A stretch of DNA of 41,202 nt from positions 1-41,202 of the forward strand of contig JAUCEF010000117.1 in assembly GCA_033558025.1 (NCBI GenBank). Reading direction: 5' to 3'. Numbering within the stretch: position 1 is the stretch's first letter; each line of letters opens with the position of its first letter. A program made the translations under genes and the position numbers. This DNA is from Phytophthora sp. 'mugwort'. Lineage: Eukaryota > Oomycota > Peronosporomycetes > Peronosporales > Peronosporaceae. Positions 1-8,376 of the stretch are shown here, piece after piece. A model generated the notes under the pieces. It worked only from the letters and a program-made list of their open reading frames with translations. It was not told the origin of the DNA and ran no database searches.

Positions 1-288
1 TTATTGCTTCTCATTGTAATTATCATTGTAGCACGTGTGTAGCCCAACTCATAAGGGCCATGAAGACTTGACGTCATCCCCACCTTCCATTAACCTATCA
101 TTAATTTTTTCATTAGAGTACTTTTATCTATTTATAATAAATTAGTAACTAATCATAGGGGTTGCGCTCGTTAAAGGATTTAACCAAACATTTCACAACA
201 CGAGCTGACGACAGCCATGCAACACCTGTTTTTTATATAAAAATTTTAAATAAAAATTAGCAAGAGTTGGTAAGGTTCTGCGCGTATT

Positions 289-320
<32 letters not shown>

Positions 321-1178
321 TAGACTCCCGTCAATTCCTTTGAATTTCAATCTTGCGATTATACTTTTCAGGCGGAGTGCTTAACGCGTTAGCTGTTATA
401 TCTAAAAATTCTAAATATTAGCACTCATCGTTTACAGCATGGACTACCGGGGTCTCTAATCCCGTTCGCTACCCAAGCTTTCGTTTCTCAGTGTCAGTAT
501 ATACCCAGATAATTGCCTTCGCCATAGGTCTTCCTTCTATTATCAACGTATTTTATCACTCCAATAGAAATTCCATTATCCTCTATTTATACTCCAGTTT
601 ATCAGTTTTGAAAAAATGTATAAAGTTGAGCTTTAATTTGTTTCTTTCAACTTAAAAAACTACCTACAAACCCTTTACGCCTAATCATCCCGAATAATGC
701 TCGCTCCTCCCGTATTACCGCGGCTGCTGGCACGGGTATTAGCCGGAACTTCTTTTTTAAGTACTGTCATTTTCCTCCTTAATGAAAGAGCTTTACAACC
801 TAATTAGCCGTCATCACCCACTCGGTATTGCTGGATCAAGCTTCCGCTCATTGTCCAAAATTCCCCACTGCTGCCTTTAAAAAAGTTTGGGCCGTGTCTC
901 AGTCCCAATGTGGCTGATCATTCTTTCAAACCAGCTAAAGATAATAGGCTTGGTTGTCTATTAAACTACCAACTACCATAATCTTGCGCAAACTCATCTT
1001 TTAACGTTAAAAACTTTAATTAATTTATTCAGTATTTTTATAAAAATAATTATTCTGAATTAAAAGGTAGATAATTCACGTGTTACTCACCCGTTCGCTA
1101 TGTTTTAAAAACATTCAACTTGCATGTGTTAAGCATACCGATAGCATTTATTCTGAGCCAGGATCAAACTCTATTTAA
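1..1178 (-). rRNA. rns: Small-subunit ribosomal RNA (SSU), 3' part missing
   Basis: The reverse strand reads as a bacterial-type 16S rRNA. The 5' end (about 1178) has the AGAGTTTGATCCTGGCTCA start, the middle has the 530-loop, and near position 320-480 there are the universal 790 and 920 regions. At the window edge lies the GGGCTACACACGTGCTACAATG segment, which is near E. coli position 1220-1240. Roughly the last 300 nt (decoding-site helix 44 and the 3' end) therefore lie outside the window. The exact 5' boundary is estimated from conservation to within about 10 nt. Confidence 0.97.
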
Positions 1179-1543
1179 GTTTTATATTAATTATTTAATA
1201 TTAATTTTTAAAATAACAAATATTTAAAAATTTAATATTATAACATTCTTATATTAATTTTTGTCTTATATTGTCTTATATTGTCTTATATTGTCTTATA
1301 TTGTCTTATATTGTCTTAAAGGATTAAAATTTTTTAATTTTTAAAAATTCAATTAGTTATTAATAAAAATTTCTTTGTATCACGAAAAAAAAATATTATT
1401 TTTTGAAAAGGATCCCCCCCTAAATATGTTTTTGAATTTTTTGTTGAAAAGATAAATATCTTTTTAACTTAACTATTTAAAGATATTTTATCTTTTTATC
1501 CTTTTTTTAATTTGTTTATCCTTTTTTTTTTTTAGATCTTTAT
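1179..1543. promoter_or_regulatory. 365-bp non-coding leader between trnY and rns
   Basis: No gene is visible here. On the minus strand this is the region just upstream of rns. It holds, from trnY towards rns: two small hairpins (stem 1447-1453 with 1458-1464; stem 1479-1484 with 1490-1495) that share the AAAGAT/ATCTTT stem, a run of seven C (G on the rRNA strand) at 1414-1420, and a 10-bp tandem repeat at 1261-1318. A control or promoter role for the rRNA is an inference from position and structure only. Confidence 0.5.
1261..1318. repeat. 10-bp tandem repeat, nearly six copies
   Basis: The decamer TTGTCTTATA is repeated five times in perfect register and followed by TTGTCTTA. It lies about 85 bp upstream of the rns 5' end. 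Perfect copies suggest recent slippage, so the copy number may vary among strains. Confidence 0.97.
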
Positions 1544-1627
1544 TGGAGAAAGTAGGATTTGAACCTACGTAGAAAATATTTCAACAAATTTACAGTCTGC
1601 CGCTTTTAACCACTCAGCCATTTCTCC
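1544..1627 (-). tRNA. trnY: tRNA-Tyr(GUA)
   Basis: Reverse strand folds into a cloverleaf with acceptor GGAGAAA/TTTCTCC, anticodon loop CTGTAAA (GTA), a long class-II-type variable arm as in bacterial tRNA-Tyr, and a GGTTCAAATCC T-arm. Discriminator A. Confidence 0.93.
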
Positions 1628-1644
1628 TAAAGATATTTTAAATA

Positions 1645-1716
1645 TGTGATTAATGGGATTTGAACCCATAATATTTACTTGGAAGATAAAGGATTTACCA
1701 ATTAATCTATAATCAC
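1645..1716 (-). tRNA. trnG: tRNA-Gly(UCC)
   Basis: Acceptor GTGATTA/TAATCAC, anticodon loop CTTCCAA (TCC) on stem TTTAT/GTAAA, T-arm GGGTTCAAATCCC. It reads the GGA/GGG glycine codons (or all four); a second glycine tRNA (GCC) lies at 2409-2480. Confidence 0.9.
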
Positions 1717-1777
1717 GTATATTTTTATTGTTTAAAAAATGTTTATTATTGTTTTAAAAAAGAAAAAGTGGAATAAA

Positions 1778-2308
1778 TTAATCCACTATTTCATAAGTAT
1801 CAGGATCTAATCGATCGATATCATCTATACGTTCACCTGTTTCAACATCTAAATAATGAAAATATCTATATAGATTCAGAGGATTTCCAGATCTTGTAAT
1901 TTTTCTTTTTGGTGGTTTTGGTAAAGAGTCACTATCTGAATCAAAATTTAAATCAGTTGAAAAATTACTAGGAAAATCGCTTGGGAAATTGTCGCTATCA
2001 AAAAAAAAAGCATCTAGAAATAAATAAAACAAAAAAGATAAAAAAAAAAAAACGAAAATAGTTGGCATATTATCGTCAATTCTTTTTAAAATACTTTTAG
2101 GTTTTTCTTCTTTTTTTAAAGCAGCTTCCTCAGCCTCAGTCTCTAAATCTATAAAATCTTCTAATAAAGTTATTTCAAGAGGTAAAAGAATTAAAATAAA
2201 TTTAAAAATATTTTGAAAAAATTTAGGATGTATTTTTAATATATCTTGTATAATTTTATATAGATTATAAGCAAAAAATATCCTTTTAATAATGTTAAAA
2301 AAAATCAT
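1778..2308 (-). CDS. Unknown acidic ORF with membrane segments (176 codons from ATG)
   Basis: I do not recognise this protein. The frame opens at a TTG at 2338, but the first ATG is at 2308, giving 176 residues. The N-terminal half is hydrophobic and basic (Ile/Phe/Lys). A Glu-rich stretch (ETEAEEAALKKEEK) follows, then a strong membrane span of Phe/Leu, then an Asp/Ser-rich linker with repeated FDSD and FPSDFPSN, and a soluble acidic tail ending in LDPDTYEIVD. The Asp/Glu/Pro-rich composition differs from the Lys/Asn/Ile-rich ribosomal proteins around it. It sits between trnG(UCC) and trnG(GCC). It could be a fast-evolving lineage-specific gene or an acquired ORF; no function is claimed. Confidence 0.6.
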   Translation of the reverse strand: MIFFNIIKRIFFAYNLYKIIQDILKIHPKFFQNIFKFILILLPLEITLLEDFIDLETEAEEAALKKEEKPKSILKRIDDNMPTIFVFFFLSFLFYLFLDAFFFDSDNFPSDFPSNFSTDLNFDSDSDSLPKPPKRKITRSGNPLNLYRYFHYLDVETGERIDDIDRLDPDTYEIVD

Positions 2309-2408
2309 AATTTTTATAAAGAAGTAAATAAATGTCAATACTAATATTATTCCCTAATTAAAAAATGGAAATACCAAATACTGCCTTTGGGTACATTTAT
2401 TTGAATTA

Positions 2409-2480
2409 AGCAAAAAAAGGGATTTGAACCCTCAACATTAACCTTGGCAAGGTTATACTCTACCATTGAGCTATTTTTGC
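2409..2480 (-). tRNA. trnG: tRNA-Gly(GCC)
   Basis: Acceptor GCAAAAA/TTTTTGC with discriminator U, D-arm GCTCAATGGTAGAGT, anticodon loop TTGCCAA (GCC) on a TAACC/GGTTA stem, T-arm GGGTTCAAATCCC. Confidence 0.92.
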
Positions 2481-2493
2481 TAATAAATTATTT

Positions 2494-3021
2494 TTATAAT
2501 AAAAATAGTGAATTTAATAATAAAAATAATTCATAATGATTTTTTGCATTTGTATGAATAGAAACATCTATTGGAGGTATATCTTTGAATTTTAAAAATT
2601 CAGTTTTTAATTCAAAAAAATCTAAAATATTTCGAATTTGAAAATTTAAAATATTTTGATTTTTAAAATTAAAATTTATTTTAGTTAAATTTTGAAAAAG
2701 AAAAATCAAAATTTTTTCTAAAAAATTAAAAATATTTTTTTTTCTTAAAGTTATTTTACAACCTATAATTGAATTTTTTTTGATTTTTAAAAAAATATTA
2801 TTTTTTTTTGATTTTGTTATTATAGGTTTTTGATTTGTTATTAATTTTAAAAGTAAAATTATATTAATTAATTTTTTTTTTTCAATATTAGCGTTTTTAA
2901 AACCAATATTTAAACATATTTTACTTATTTTAGGTATTTCAAATATATTTTTAAAATTTAATTTTGTTAAAAGATCGTATATAGTAATATTTTGATAATG
3001 GATTTGTAAATTTTTTTTCAT
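2494..3021 (-). CDS. rpl5: Ribosomal protein L5
   Basis: This is the large-subunit protein that binds 5S rRNA and the central protuberance. The 175-residue product has the L5 landmarks: an N-terminal segment with IPKISKICLNIGFKNA, the TNQKPIITKSKKN loop (about residue 62-74), the GCKITLRKK strand, and the C-terminal DIPPIDVSIHTNAKN region. Length matches bacterial L5 (about 180). It follows rpl14 with a 6-bp gap in the same direction, keeping the bacterial rpl14-rpl5 order (without rpl24). The pair is separated from its usual partner rps14, which lies beyond rnl. Start is the ATG at 3021. Confidence 0.93.
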   Translation of the reverse strand: MKKNLQIHYQNITIYDLLTKLNFKNIFEIPKISKICLNIGFKNANIEKKKLINIILLLKLITNQKPIITKSKKNNIFLKIKKNSIIGCKITLRKKNIFNFLEKILIFLFQNLTKINFNFKNQNILNFQIRNILDFFELKTEFLKFKDIPPIDVSIHTNAKNHYELFLLLNSLFLL

Positions 3022-3027
3022 ATATTT

Positions 3028-3399
3028 TTATAAAATATTTGAAGCTAATGCTAATATTTTGAAATTTTTTTTCTTCCGAAATTCAGAAGTAATCGGACCA
3101 AATATACGTGTTCCTAGGGGTTTATTTTGATTATTTAAAATAATTATACAATTTTTATCAAATTTTATTATATTACCTATTGTACTTTTTTTTTGATATG
3201 TTGTATGTATAATTAAAGCTTTAAATAAATCTCCTTTAATTATTTTAATTTTTTTTTTTTGATTTAAACGTAATTTTTTAGCAGAAATTAAAATTGTATC
3301 CCCAATTTTTCCAATTTTTTTTTTATAAATTTTTATACATTGTCCTATTTTAATACCACTATTATCATTTACTTTTAATTTAGTTTGAATTTGAATCAT
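3028..3399 (-). CDS. rpl14: Ribosomal protein L14
   Basis: Large-subunit protein at the subunit interface. All 123 residues align with the L14 fold: VNDNSGIKIGQCIKIY near the N-terminus, a basic middle, KALIIHTTYQKK, and the diagnostic NQNKPLGTRIFGPITSEFR motif towards the C-terminus. Length is that of bacterial L14 (122-123). ATG start at 3399. It is the first gene of a two-gene minus-strand unit with rpl5, downstream of a tRNA cluster. Confidence 0.96.
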   Translation of the reverse strand: MIQIQTKLKVNDNSGIKIGQCIKIYKKKIGKIGDTILISAKKLRLNQKKKIKIIKGDLFKALIIHTTYQKKSTIGNIIKFDKNCIIILNNQNKPLGTRIFGPITSEFRKKKNFKILALASNIL

Positions 3400-3421
3400 A
3401 AATTATATATTAATTTTAAAA

Positions 3422-3493
3422 TGATGAGAGTAGGATTTGAACCTACATCTTCAGATTATGAGCCTGATAAGTTACCTATTACTCTATCTCATC
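3422..3493 (-). tRNA. trnM: tRNA with CAU anticodon, probably elongator tRNA-Met
   Basis: Acceptor GATGAGA/TCTCATC (fully paired), anticodon loop CTCATAA on stem TCAGG/TCTGA, T-arm GTAGGTTCAAATCCTAC, discriminator A. One of three CAU tRNAs. The full 1-72 pair makes an elongator role likelier than initiator. Confidence 0.88.
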
Positions 3494-3511
3494 TTATATT
3501 TTCTTCCTTTT

Positions 3512-3586
3512 TCGGAAGAAAAGGATTTGAACCTTTGATCTTCTGTTCCCAAAACAGACGCATTAGCCAGACTATGCTACCTTCCG
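3512..3586 (-). tRNA. trnP: tRNA-Pro(UGG)
   Basis: Acceptor CGGAAGG paired with TCTTCCG, anticodon loop TTTGGGA (TGG) on a TCTGT/ACAGA stem, T-arm AAAGGTTCAAATCCTTT, discriminator A. Confidence 0.93.
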
Positions 3587-3598
3587 TTTAAAGATAAT

Positions 3599-3670
3599 TA
3601 ATGATGGTAGGATTTGAACCTACAACATTAGGATTATGATTCCCACGCTCTACCATTAAACTACATCATC
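3599..3670 (-). tRNA. trnM: tRNA with CAU anticodon, probable initiator tRNA-fMet
   Basis: Acceptor GATGATG/CATCATT with a weak G-U first pair, anticodon stem TGGGA/TCCTA carrying consecutive G pairs, loop ATCATAA. A weak 1-72 pair and G-rich anticodon stem are typical initiator features, so this is the best initiator candidate of the three CAU tRNAs. The assignment is an inference. Confidence 0.85.
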
Positions 3671-3694
3671 TTATTAATACTTTATTAATAAAAT

Positions 3695-3783
3695 AAGTCG
3701 AAGTGGGATTTGAACCCACGAGTTAATAAATTAACTGATAGTTTAGCAAACTACTGCCTTAAACCTGACTTGGCTATTCGACC
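3695..3783 (-). tRNA. trnS: tRNA-Ser(GCU)
   Basis: Class II tRNA with a long variable arm (about 20 nt), acceptor GGTCGAA/TTCGACT, anticodon loop TTGCTAA (GCT), T-arm GTGGGTTCAAATCCCAC. Reads AGC/AGU. Confidence 0.92.
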
Positions 3784-3795
3784 TAAAATATAAAA

Positions 3796-3867
3796 CTTCT
3801 TTGATAGGATTTGAACCTACAACCTAATGGTTAACAGCCATTTGCTCTACCGTTGAGCTACAAAGAA
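3796..3867 (-). tRNA. trnN: tRNA-Asn(GUU)
   Basis: Acceptor TTCTTTG/CAAAGAA, D-arm GCTCAACGGTAGAGC, anticodon loop CTGTTAA (GTT) on an AATGG/CCATT stem, discriminator G as usual for Asn. Confidence 0.94.
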
Positions 3868-3899
3868 ATAATTATATTTTAATTTTTAAAACTTTTAGT

Positions 3900-4177
3900 A
3901 TTTTTAAGCTAAATATTTTACAATACTTATACTTAAAACCTATTAATGTAATCATCTTTTACAGTTTTTATATGAAAAATTTTTAAGAATGGTTTCTTAC
4001 TTAGATGCTTTCAGTAATTATCCAAAATAAATTTAGCTACTCGGCTATGCCTCTCAACAACCGATACACCAGAGATTTACCCTTCTCGGTCCTCTCGTAC
4101 TAGAGTTAGATTCTTGCATTTTTCAAAATATCTATAGAAGATAGGAACCAAACTGTCTCACGACGTTCTAAACCCAA

Positions 4178-4217
<40 letters not shown>

Positions 4218-4295
4218 AACCTTCTTCAGCTCCAGGATGTGATGAGTCGACATCGAGGTGCCAAACGACTCCGTCGATAGGAGCTCTTAGGAGTC

Positions 4296-4338
<43 letters not shown>

Positions 4339-4774
4339 AATCTTTCCACAAAGAATTATCGGATCACTATGACCGACTTTCGTCCCTGTTTGATATGTCT
4401 ATCTTACAGTCAAGCAAGCTTTTACCATTATGCTCTACAATTGATAATATTATCCAATTTGAGCTTACCTTTGTACACCTCCGTTACTCTTTAGGAGGTG
4501 ACCGCCCCAGTCAAACTACCAACCATACAATGTCTATTTAAAAAATATTAGTTATTTATTTTAATAAGAGTGGTATTTCAAGAATATCTATACAATTTAC
4601 TAGCGTAAAGGTTTAAAAGATTACCACTTATACTACACATATTAGATAAAATAACAATATAAAGATGTAGTAAAGGTTCACGGGGTCTTTCCGTCTAACT
4701 ATAGAAAATCCGCATCTTCACGGATAATTCAAATTCACTGAGTCTATATTGGAGACAGCGGGGATGTCGTTACA

Positions 4775-4831
<57 letters not shown>

Positions 4832-4889
4832 GAGTTACGGCCGCCGTTTACTGGGACTTCCATTTAATGCGCAAACATTTCCTTTTAAT

Positions 4890-4927
<38 letters not shown>

Positions 4928-6532
4928 GTTACCATTTAGCAGAGTCCTAAGTTTTTATTAAACAGTCGCAACCCCCTATTTTGTGACACCTAATTATTAA
5001 AAATAATTAGGTACTTTTTATCCCGAAGTTACAAAGTCATTTTGCCGAGTTCCTTCAATATAGTTCTCTCATTCACCTTAGTCTACTCGACCTATCCACC
5101 TGTGTCGGTTTAGGGTACGGTTTTTAATTAAAAAAGCTATTTCCTGAAAAATTAAAAATTTTTGTCACTTTTTTAAAAAAATTTAATTTAAAAATTATCC
5201 CATCAAAATCTGCTTTCGTCAAATCTTTCTTAGGGGCCGTTTCACTCTATGTAATACATCTTAACATAGAAACCCTTGGATTTACGGTGATAACGATTTA
5301 TATTCGTTATTTTTTGTTACTAATGCCAGCATTTTCTTTTCTGATATCTTCAACATATTTCACAATATATCTTTATTAACATACAGAATGTTCCGCTACC
5401 GTTTTATTAAAAATAAAACTTGCCGCTTCGGTAAATTTCTTAAGTCTCGATACATTTTAGGCGCAAAAAAACTAGACCAATGAGCTATTACGCTTTCTTT
5501 AAAGGATGGCTGCTTCCAAGCCTACCTATGGGTTGTAATCATTTTTTCACTTCCTTTTTCACTTAGAATATTATTTAGAGACCTTAGCGATCAATCTGGG
5601 CTGTTTCCCTTTTGACAAAAGACCTTAGCGCCTAATGTCTGTCTATTTAAATTACTTTTTTTTGTATTCGGAGTTTCCAAGAATTCAGTAAGTTTTTACA
5701 CCCCCTAGCTCAATGAGTGCTCTACCCCAAAAAAAGATTTTAAATGCTCTACTTCAATAGATTTCGCGGAAAACCAGCTATCTCTGAGTTTGATTAGCCT
5801 TTCACTCCTAACCACAAATCATCTCCATATTTTGCCACATATGTGAGTTCGATCCTTCAAATAGTTTTACCTATTTTTCAATCTGTTCATGGTTAGATCA
5901 CTCAGTTTCGGGTCTTATTTATATAACTAAAAAGCTTTTTAAAACTTGATTTATCTACGCCTACTTTATTAAATTAAGCTTGCTATAAAAATAAACTTGC
6001 TGGCCCATTATGCAAAAGGTACACTGTTACTTTTTAAAAAAGTTTCAATTGATTGTTAACATTAAGTTTCAGAATTATTTCAAACTCAAAAGTTCTTTTT
6101 CACCTTTCCTTTACAGTACTTGTCCACTATCGATCATTAATTTTTAAAAGGTTTTGAGGGTGGTTCCCCAATATTCAAAAAGGCTTACACATAACCCTTT
6201 TTACTATTATAAAAACAATTATTATTCTACAGGACTTTCACCTTTTTAAGTAAATTTTTCAAAATTTTTCAAATATTTTTTTATTTTTATAAACCTAATT
6301 TCCATTTTCACTCGTCATTACTAACGGAATCTCGTTTGATTTTTTTAACAGTTACTTAGATATTTCAATTCACTGTTTTTAAAATTTTCACAAAAAAAAA
6401 GTTTTCTTTAGGAAATTTTTATTTCAAAATAAAATATTATTTAATAAAACTTTTCGCATTTTTTACGTCCTAAAAATCAAATTAATGCCAAGGCATCCAC
6501 TTAATGCTTTTATTATTATTTATACTTAAACC
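3900..6532 (-). rRNA. rnl: Large-subunit ribosomal RNA (LSU)
   Basis: The reverse strand is a bacterial-type 23S rRNA of about 2.6 kb. The 5' end reads GGTTTAAGTATAA followed by AAGTGGATGCCTTGGCA. Domain V (peptidyl-transferase) and the sarcin-ricin loop segment near 4080-4120 (rc of CTCTCGTACTAGAG nearby) are present. At the 3' end, an AGCTTAAA segment can pair with the 5' TTTAAG to form terminal helix H1. Both boundaries are estimated from that pairing (within about 15 nt). No intron is visible. trnN lies downstream and the repeat ORF at 6552-7304 lies immediately upstream on the same strand. Confidence 0.96.
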
Positions 6533-6551
6533 ATATAAATGGTTTAAATTT

Positions 6552-7304
6552 TTATTTTTTTTTCAAATATTCATTAATTAATTTTAAATTTAAATGAAAA
6601 GGATATAAAATTGTTTTATAAGAAGGTTCTTTAAAAAACATACCTGTTTTTATTTTTTTATTTCTATGTAAATAAGAAGTTATTAAAGGTTTTGATGGTT
6701 TTTTTTCACCTAAAATATAATAAATATTATTTTTATAAGAATATTTGTTATTTTTTTGATAAGGATATTTATTATAACGTTTATAAGAAGAAGAATATTT
6801 ATTCTTTTCTTGATTAAAATGCTGTTTATAAAATTTTTTATCTCCTTTCAAACTATTATTTTTTTGAAAATTTCTAGTTCTTTGAAAACCTTCATTTTTT
6901 TGAAAATTTCTATTTTTTTGAAAACCTTCATTTTTTTGAAAATTTCTATTTTTTTGAAAATTTCTATTTTTTTGAAAACCTTCATTTTTTTGAAAATTTC
7001 TATTTTTTTGAAAACCTTCATTTTTTTGAAAATTTCTATTTTTTTGAAAACCTTCATTTTTTTGAAAATTTCTAGTTCTTTGAAAACCTTCATTTTTTTG
7101 AAAATTTCTAGTTCTTTGAAAATCTTCGTTTTTTTGAAAATTTCTAGTTCTTTGAAAATCTTCGTTTTTTTGAGAATTTTTATTTTTTTGAAAATTTCTA
7201 TTTTTTTGAAAACCTTCGTTTTTTTGAGAATTTCTATTTTTTTGAAAACCCTCGTTTTTTTGAGAATTTTTATTTCTTTGAAAATTTTTATTATCCTTTT
7301 GCAT
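6552..7304 (-). CDS. Hexapeptide-repeat ORF between rps4 and rnl (250 residues), function unknown
   Basis: ATG start at 7304, two bases after the rps4 stop, so probably co-transcribed with rps4 and followed by rnl. Residues 8-151 are 24 consecutive hexapeptides of consensus [F/S]Q[K/R][N/T][E/R/K][G/N/D], in which FQKNEG and FQKNRN types alternate. The remaining 99 residues are non-repetitive, very basic and rich in Lys/Tyr/Asn, ending with a conserved-looking block that includes KPLITSYLHR and GMFFKEPSYKT. The whole protein is strongly cationic. Position next to rnl in a ribosomal-protein run and charge suggest an RNA-binding or ribosomal protein whose N-terminus has been expanded by repeats, but I do not recognise the C-terminal domain. 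The frame is open through all repeats, which argues that it is translated. Confidence 0.7.
   Translation of the reverse strand: MQKDNKNFQRNKNSQKNEGFQKNRNSQKNEGFQKNRNFQKNKNSQKNEDFQRTRNFQKNEDFQRTRNFQKNEGFQRTRNFQKNEGFQKNRNFQKNEGFQKNRNFQKNEGFQKNRNFQKNRNFQKNEGFQKNRNFQKNEGFQRTRNFQKNNSLKGDKKFYKQHFNQEKNKYSSSYKRYNKYPYQKNNKYSYKNNIYYILGEKKPSKPLITSYLHRNKKIKTGMFFKEPSYKTILYPFHLNLKLINEYLKKK
6852..7283 (-). repeat. 18-bp / 36-bp coding minisatellite (24 units)
   Basis: 432 bp made of 24 tandem 18-bp units, mostly arranged as 36-bp pairs. The commonest sub-variant pair differs by three bases (coding QKN versus QRT), and the same variants recur at several places. That distribution is what unequal exchange or gene conversion within the array would leave. 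Unit length is a multiple of three throughout, so the reading frame is kept. Confidence 0.95.
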
Positions 7305-7306
7305 AT

Positions 7307-7768
7307 TTATTTAATAATATGAATAATATCACCTTTATGTAATATAAAATTAGATTTACTTATAATTTTATTATTAACCTTAATTTTTTTATGATTAATT
7401 AATTGTTTTGCTTGAAAAATAGTTTTAACTAATTTTAATCTTACAAGATTTATATCTAAGCGACTTTCTAATAAAATTACAAATTTTTTAAAGATATTTA
7501 TTTTATTATCTTTTTTTAATAATTTTTGAAATAAATTTTTTAATTGATATTCATGAATACATCCATAAAAATTCCGAAATTGTTGTTTTTCAAATAATCT
7601 TTTTTGAAAAAATTTTTTACGTTTTTCAGGTTTTATTTCTTTTCGATATCTTAATTTTTTTTTAAATAAATTCCATTTTTTTGATTTTAATTTTAATAAG
7701 TTTAAATTTTTATGTATGTTCCTATTATTTTGAAAACATATTTTATTTCTCGGTCTTAATTTATTCAT
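7307..7768 (-). CDS. rps4: Ribosomal protein S4
   Basis: Small-subunit assembly protein that binds 16S rRNA early. The 153-residue product starts MNKLRPRNKICFQNNRN, a mitochondrial S4-like N-terminus. It ends with the S4 RNA-binding domain (about residues 95-150): LESRLDINLVRLKLVKTIFQ, then AKQLINHKKIKVNN and HKGDIIHI. It is shorter than bacterial S4 (about 205), with the loss in the N-terminal half, which is common in mitochondria. ATG at 7768, 8 bp downstream of rps2 in the rps14-rps8-rpl6-rps2-rps4 block. Confidence 0.93.
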   Translation of the reverse strand: MNKLRPRNKICFQNNRNIHKNLNLLKLKSKKWNLFKKKLRYRKEIKPEKRKKFFQKRLFEKQQFRNFYGCIHEYQLKNLFQKLLKKDNKINIFKKFVILLESRLDINLVRLKLVKTIFQAKQLINHKKIKVNNKIISKSNFILHKGDIIHIIK

Positions 7769-7776
7769 CTTATTTA

Positions 7777-8370
7777 TTAAAATATTTTACGTAATAAATA
7801 CATTAAAGTATATATTGATTGAATATTTTTAGAATTCATTACTACAGGATAATTAATATTTTGTATAGTTTGACTTGTATTTACTAATGAAATAGTAGGA
7901 ATTTTTAAAACAGAAAGTTCTTGATTTAAAAAAGTATCTTTTACAGAACTTTTTATAACTAAAATTAATTTAATTTCATTTTCTTTTAATAAATAATTAA
8001 TTATCTTATTAAATGTTGTATTCATAATTTTATTAGTAATTAAACCATTTACCCATTCTTTTGTAAAAAAAATGATATTTGGATTTTTTTTTATAAAAGA
8101 TGTAGTTAATAAAAATTTAATTTCATTATCATTCCCTATTATTAAAATTTTTTCATTTTTTTTTAATATAATTTTAGTTAAATTAAATATACGTTTTAAA
8201 AAAAATGAAACATTTTTTAAATTAATTATAGTATAATCATGTCTACTTCCAAATATAAAAGATAATAATTCTTTATTTGTATCTATTAAAGATTCTCCAT
8301 ACATATTTTTTGATTTAAATAATAAATTTAATAAAATATTATTATGTTTTTTTTTTTTTTTTTGTATCAT
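7777..8370 (-). CDS. rps2: Ribosomal protein S2
   Basis: Small-subunit protein of the head-body junction. The 197-residue product keeps the S2 pattern of an early MYGESLIDTNKELLSFIFGSRHDYTIINL segment (in place of the usual G-H-x-x-x-x-x-P motifs), GNDNEIKFLL, then FTKEWVNGLITN, and at the C-terminus IPTISLVNTSQTIQNINYPV and the NSKNIQSIYTLMYLL helix. It is shorter than bacterial S2 (about 240). ATG at 8370, 6 bp after the rpl6 stop. Confidence 0.9.
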   Translation of the reverse strand: MIQKKKKKHNNILLNLLFKSKNMYGESLIDTNKELLSFIFGSRHDYTIINLKNVSFFLKRIFNLTKIILKKNEKILIIGNDNEIKFLLTTSFIKKNPNIIFFTKEWVNGLITNKIMNTTFNKIINYLLKENEIKLILVIKSSVKDTFLNQELSVLKIPTISLVNTSQTIQNINYPVVMNSKNIQSIYTLMYLLRKIF

Positions 8371-8376
8371 ATTTAA

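Noticed and set aside
3385..3591. Plus-strand ORF of 68 codons
   Set aside because: It runs antisense through trnM and trnP; its VGFEPTSSDYEPDKL-like product is reverse-read T-arm and anticodon-arm sequence.
3900..6532. Possible introns or ORFs inside rnl
   Set aside because: Conserved rRNA segments follow each other without large insertions, and no long ORF or group I/II core motif was noticed.
6848..7093. Second minus-strand frame of 81 codons inside the repeat
   Set aside because: Pure repeat in a shifted frame, no unique sequence.
6852..7283. CRISPR-like array (36-bp periodicity)
   Set aside because: The units are contiguous with no unique spacers and encode an in-frame peptide repeat.
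6756..7322. Plus-strand ORF of 188 codons opposite the repeat ORF
   Set aside because: It is open only because the minus-strand 18-bp repeat lacks stops in this frame too; the Ile/Phe/Leu/Lys/Ser monotony has no unique domain, while the minus-strand frame has a non-repetitive C-terminal domain.
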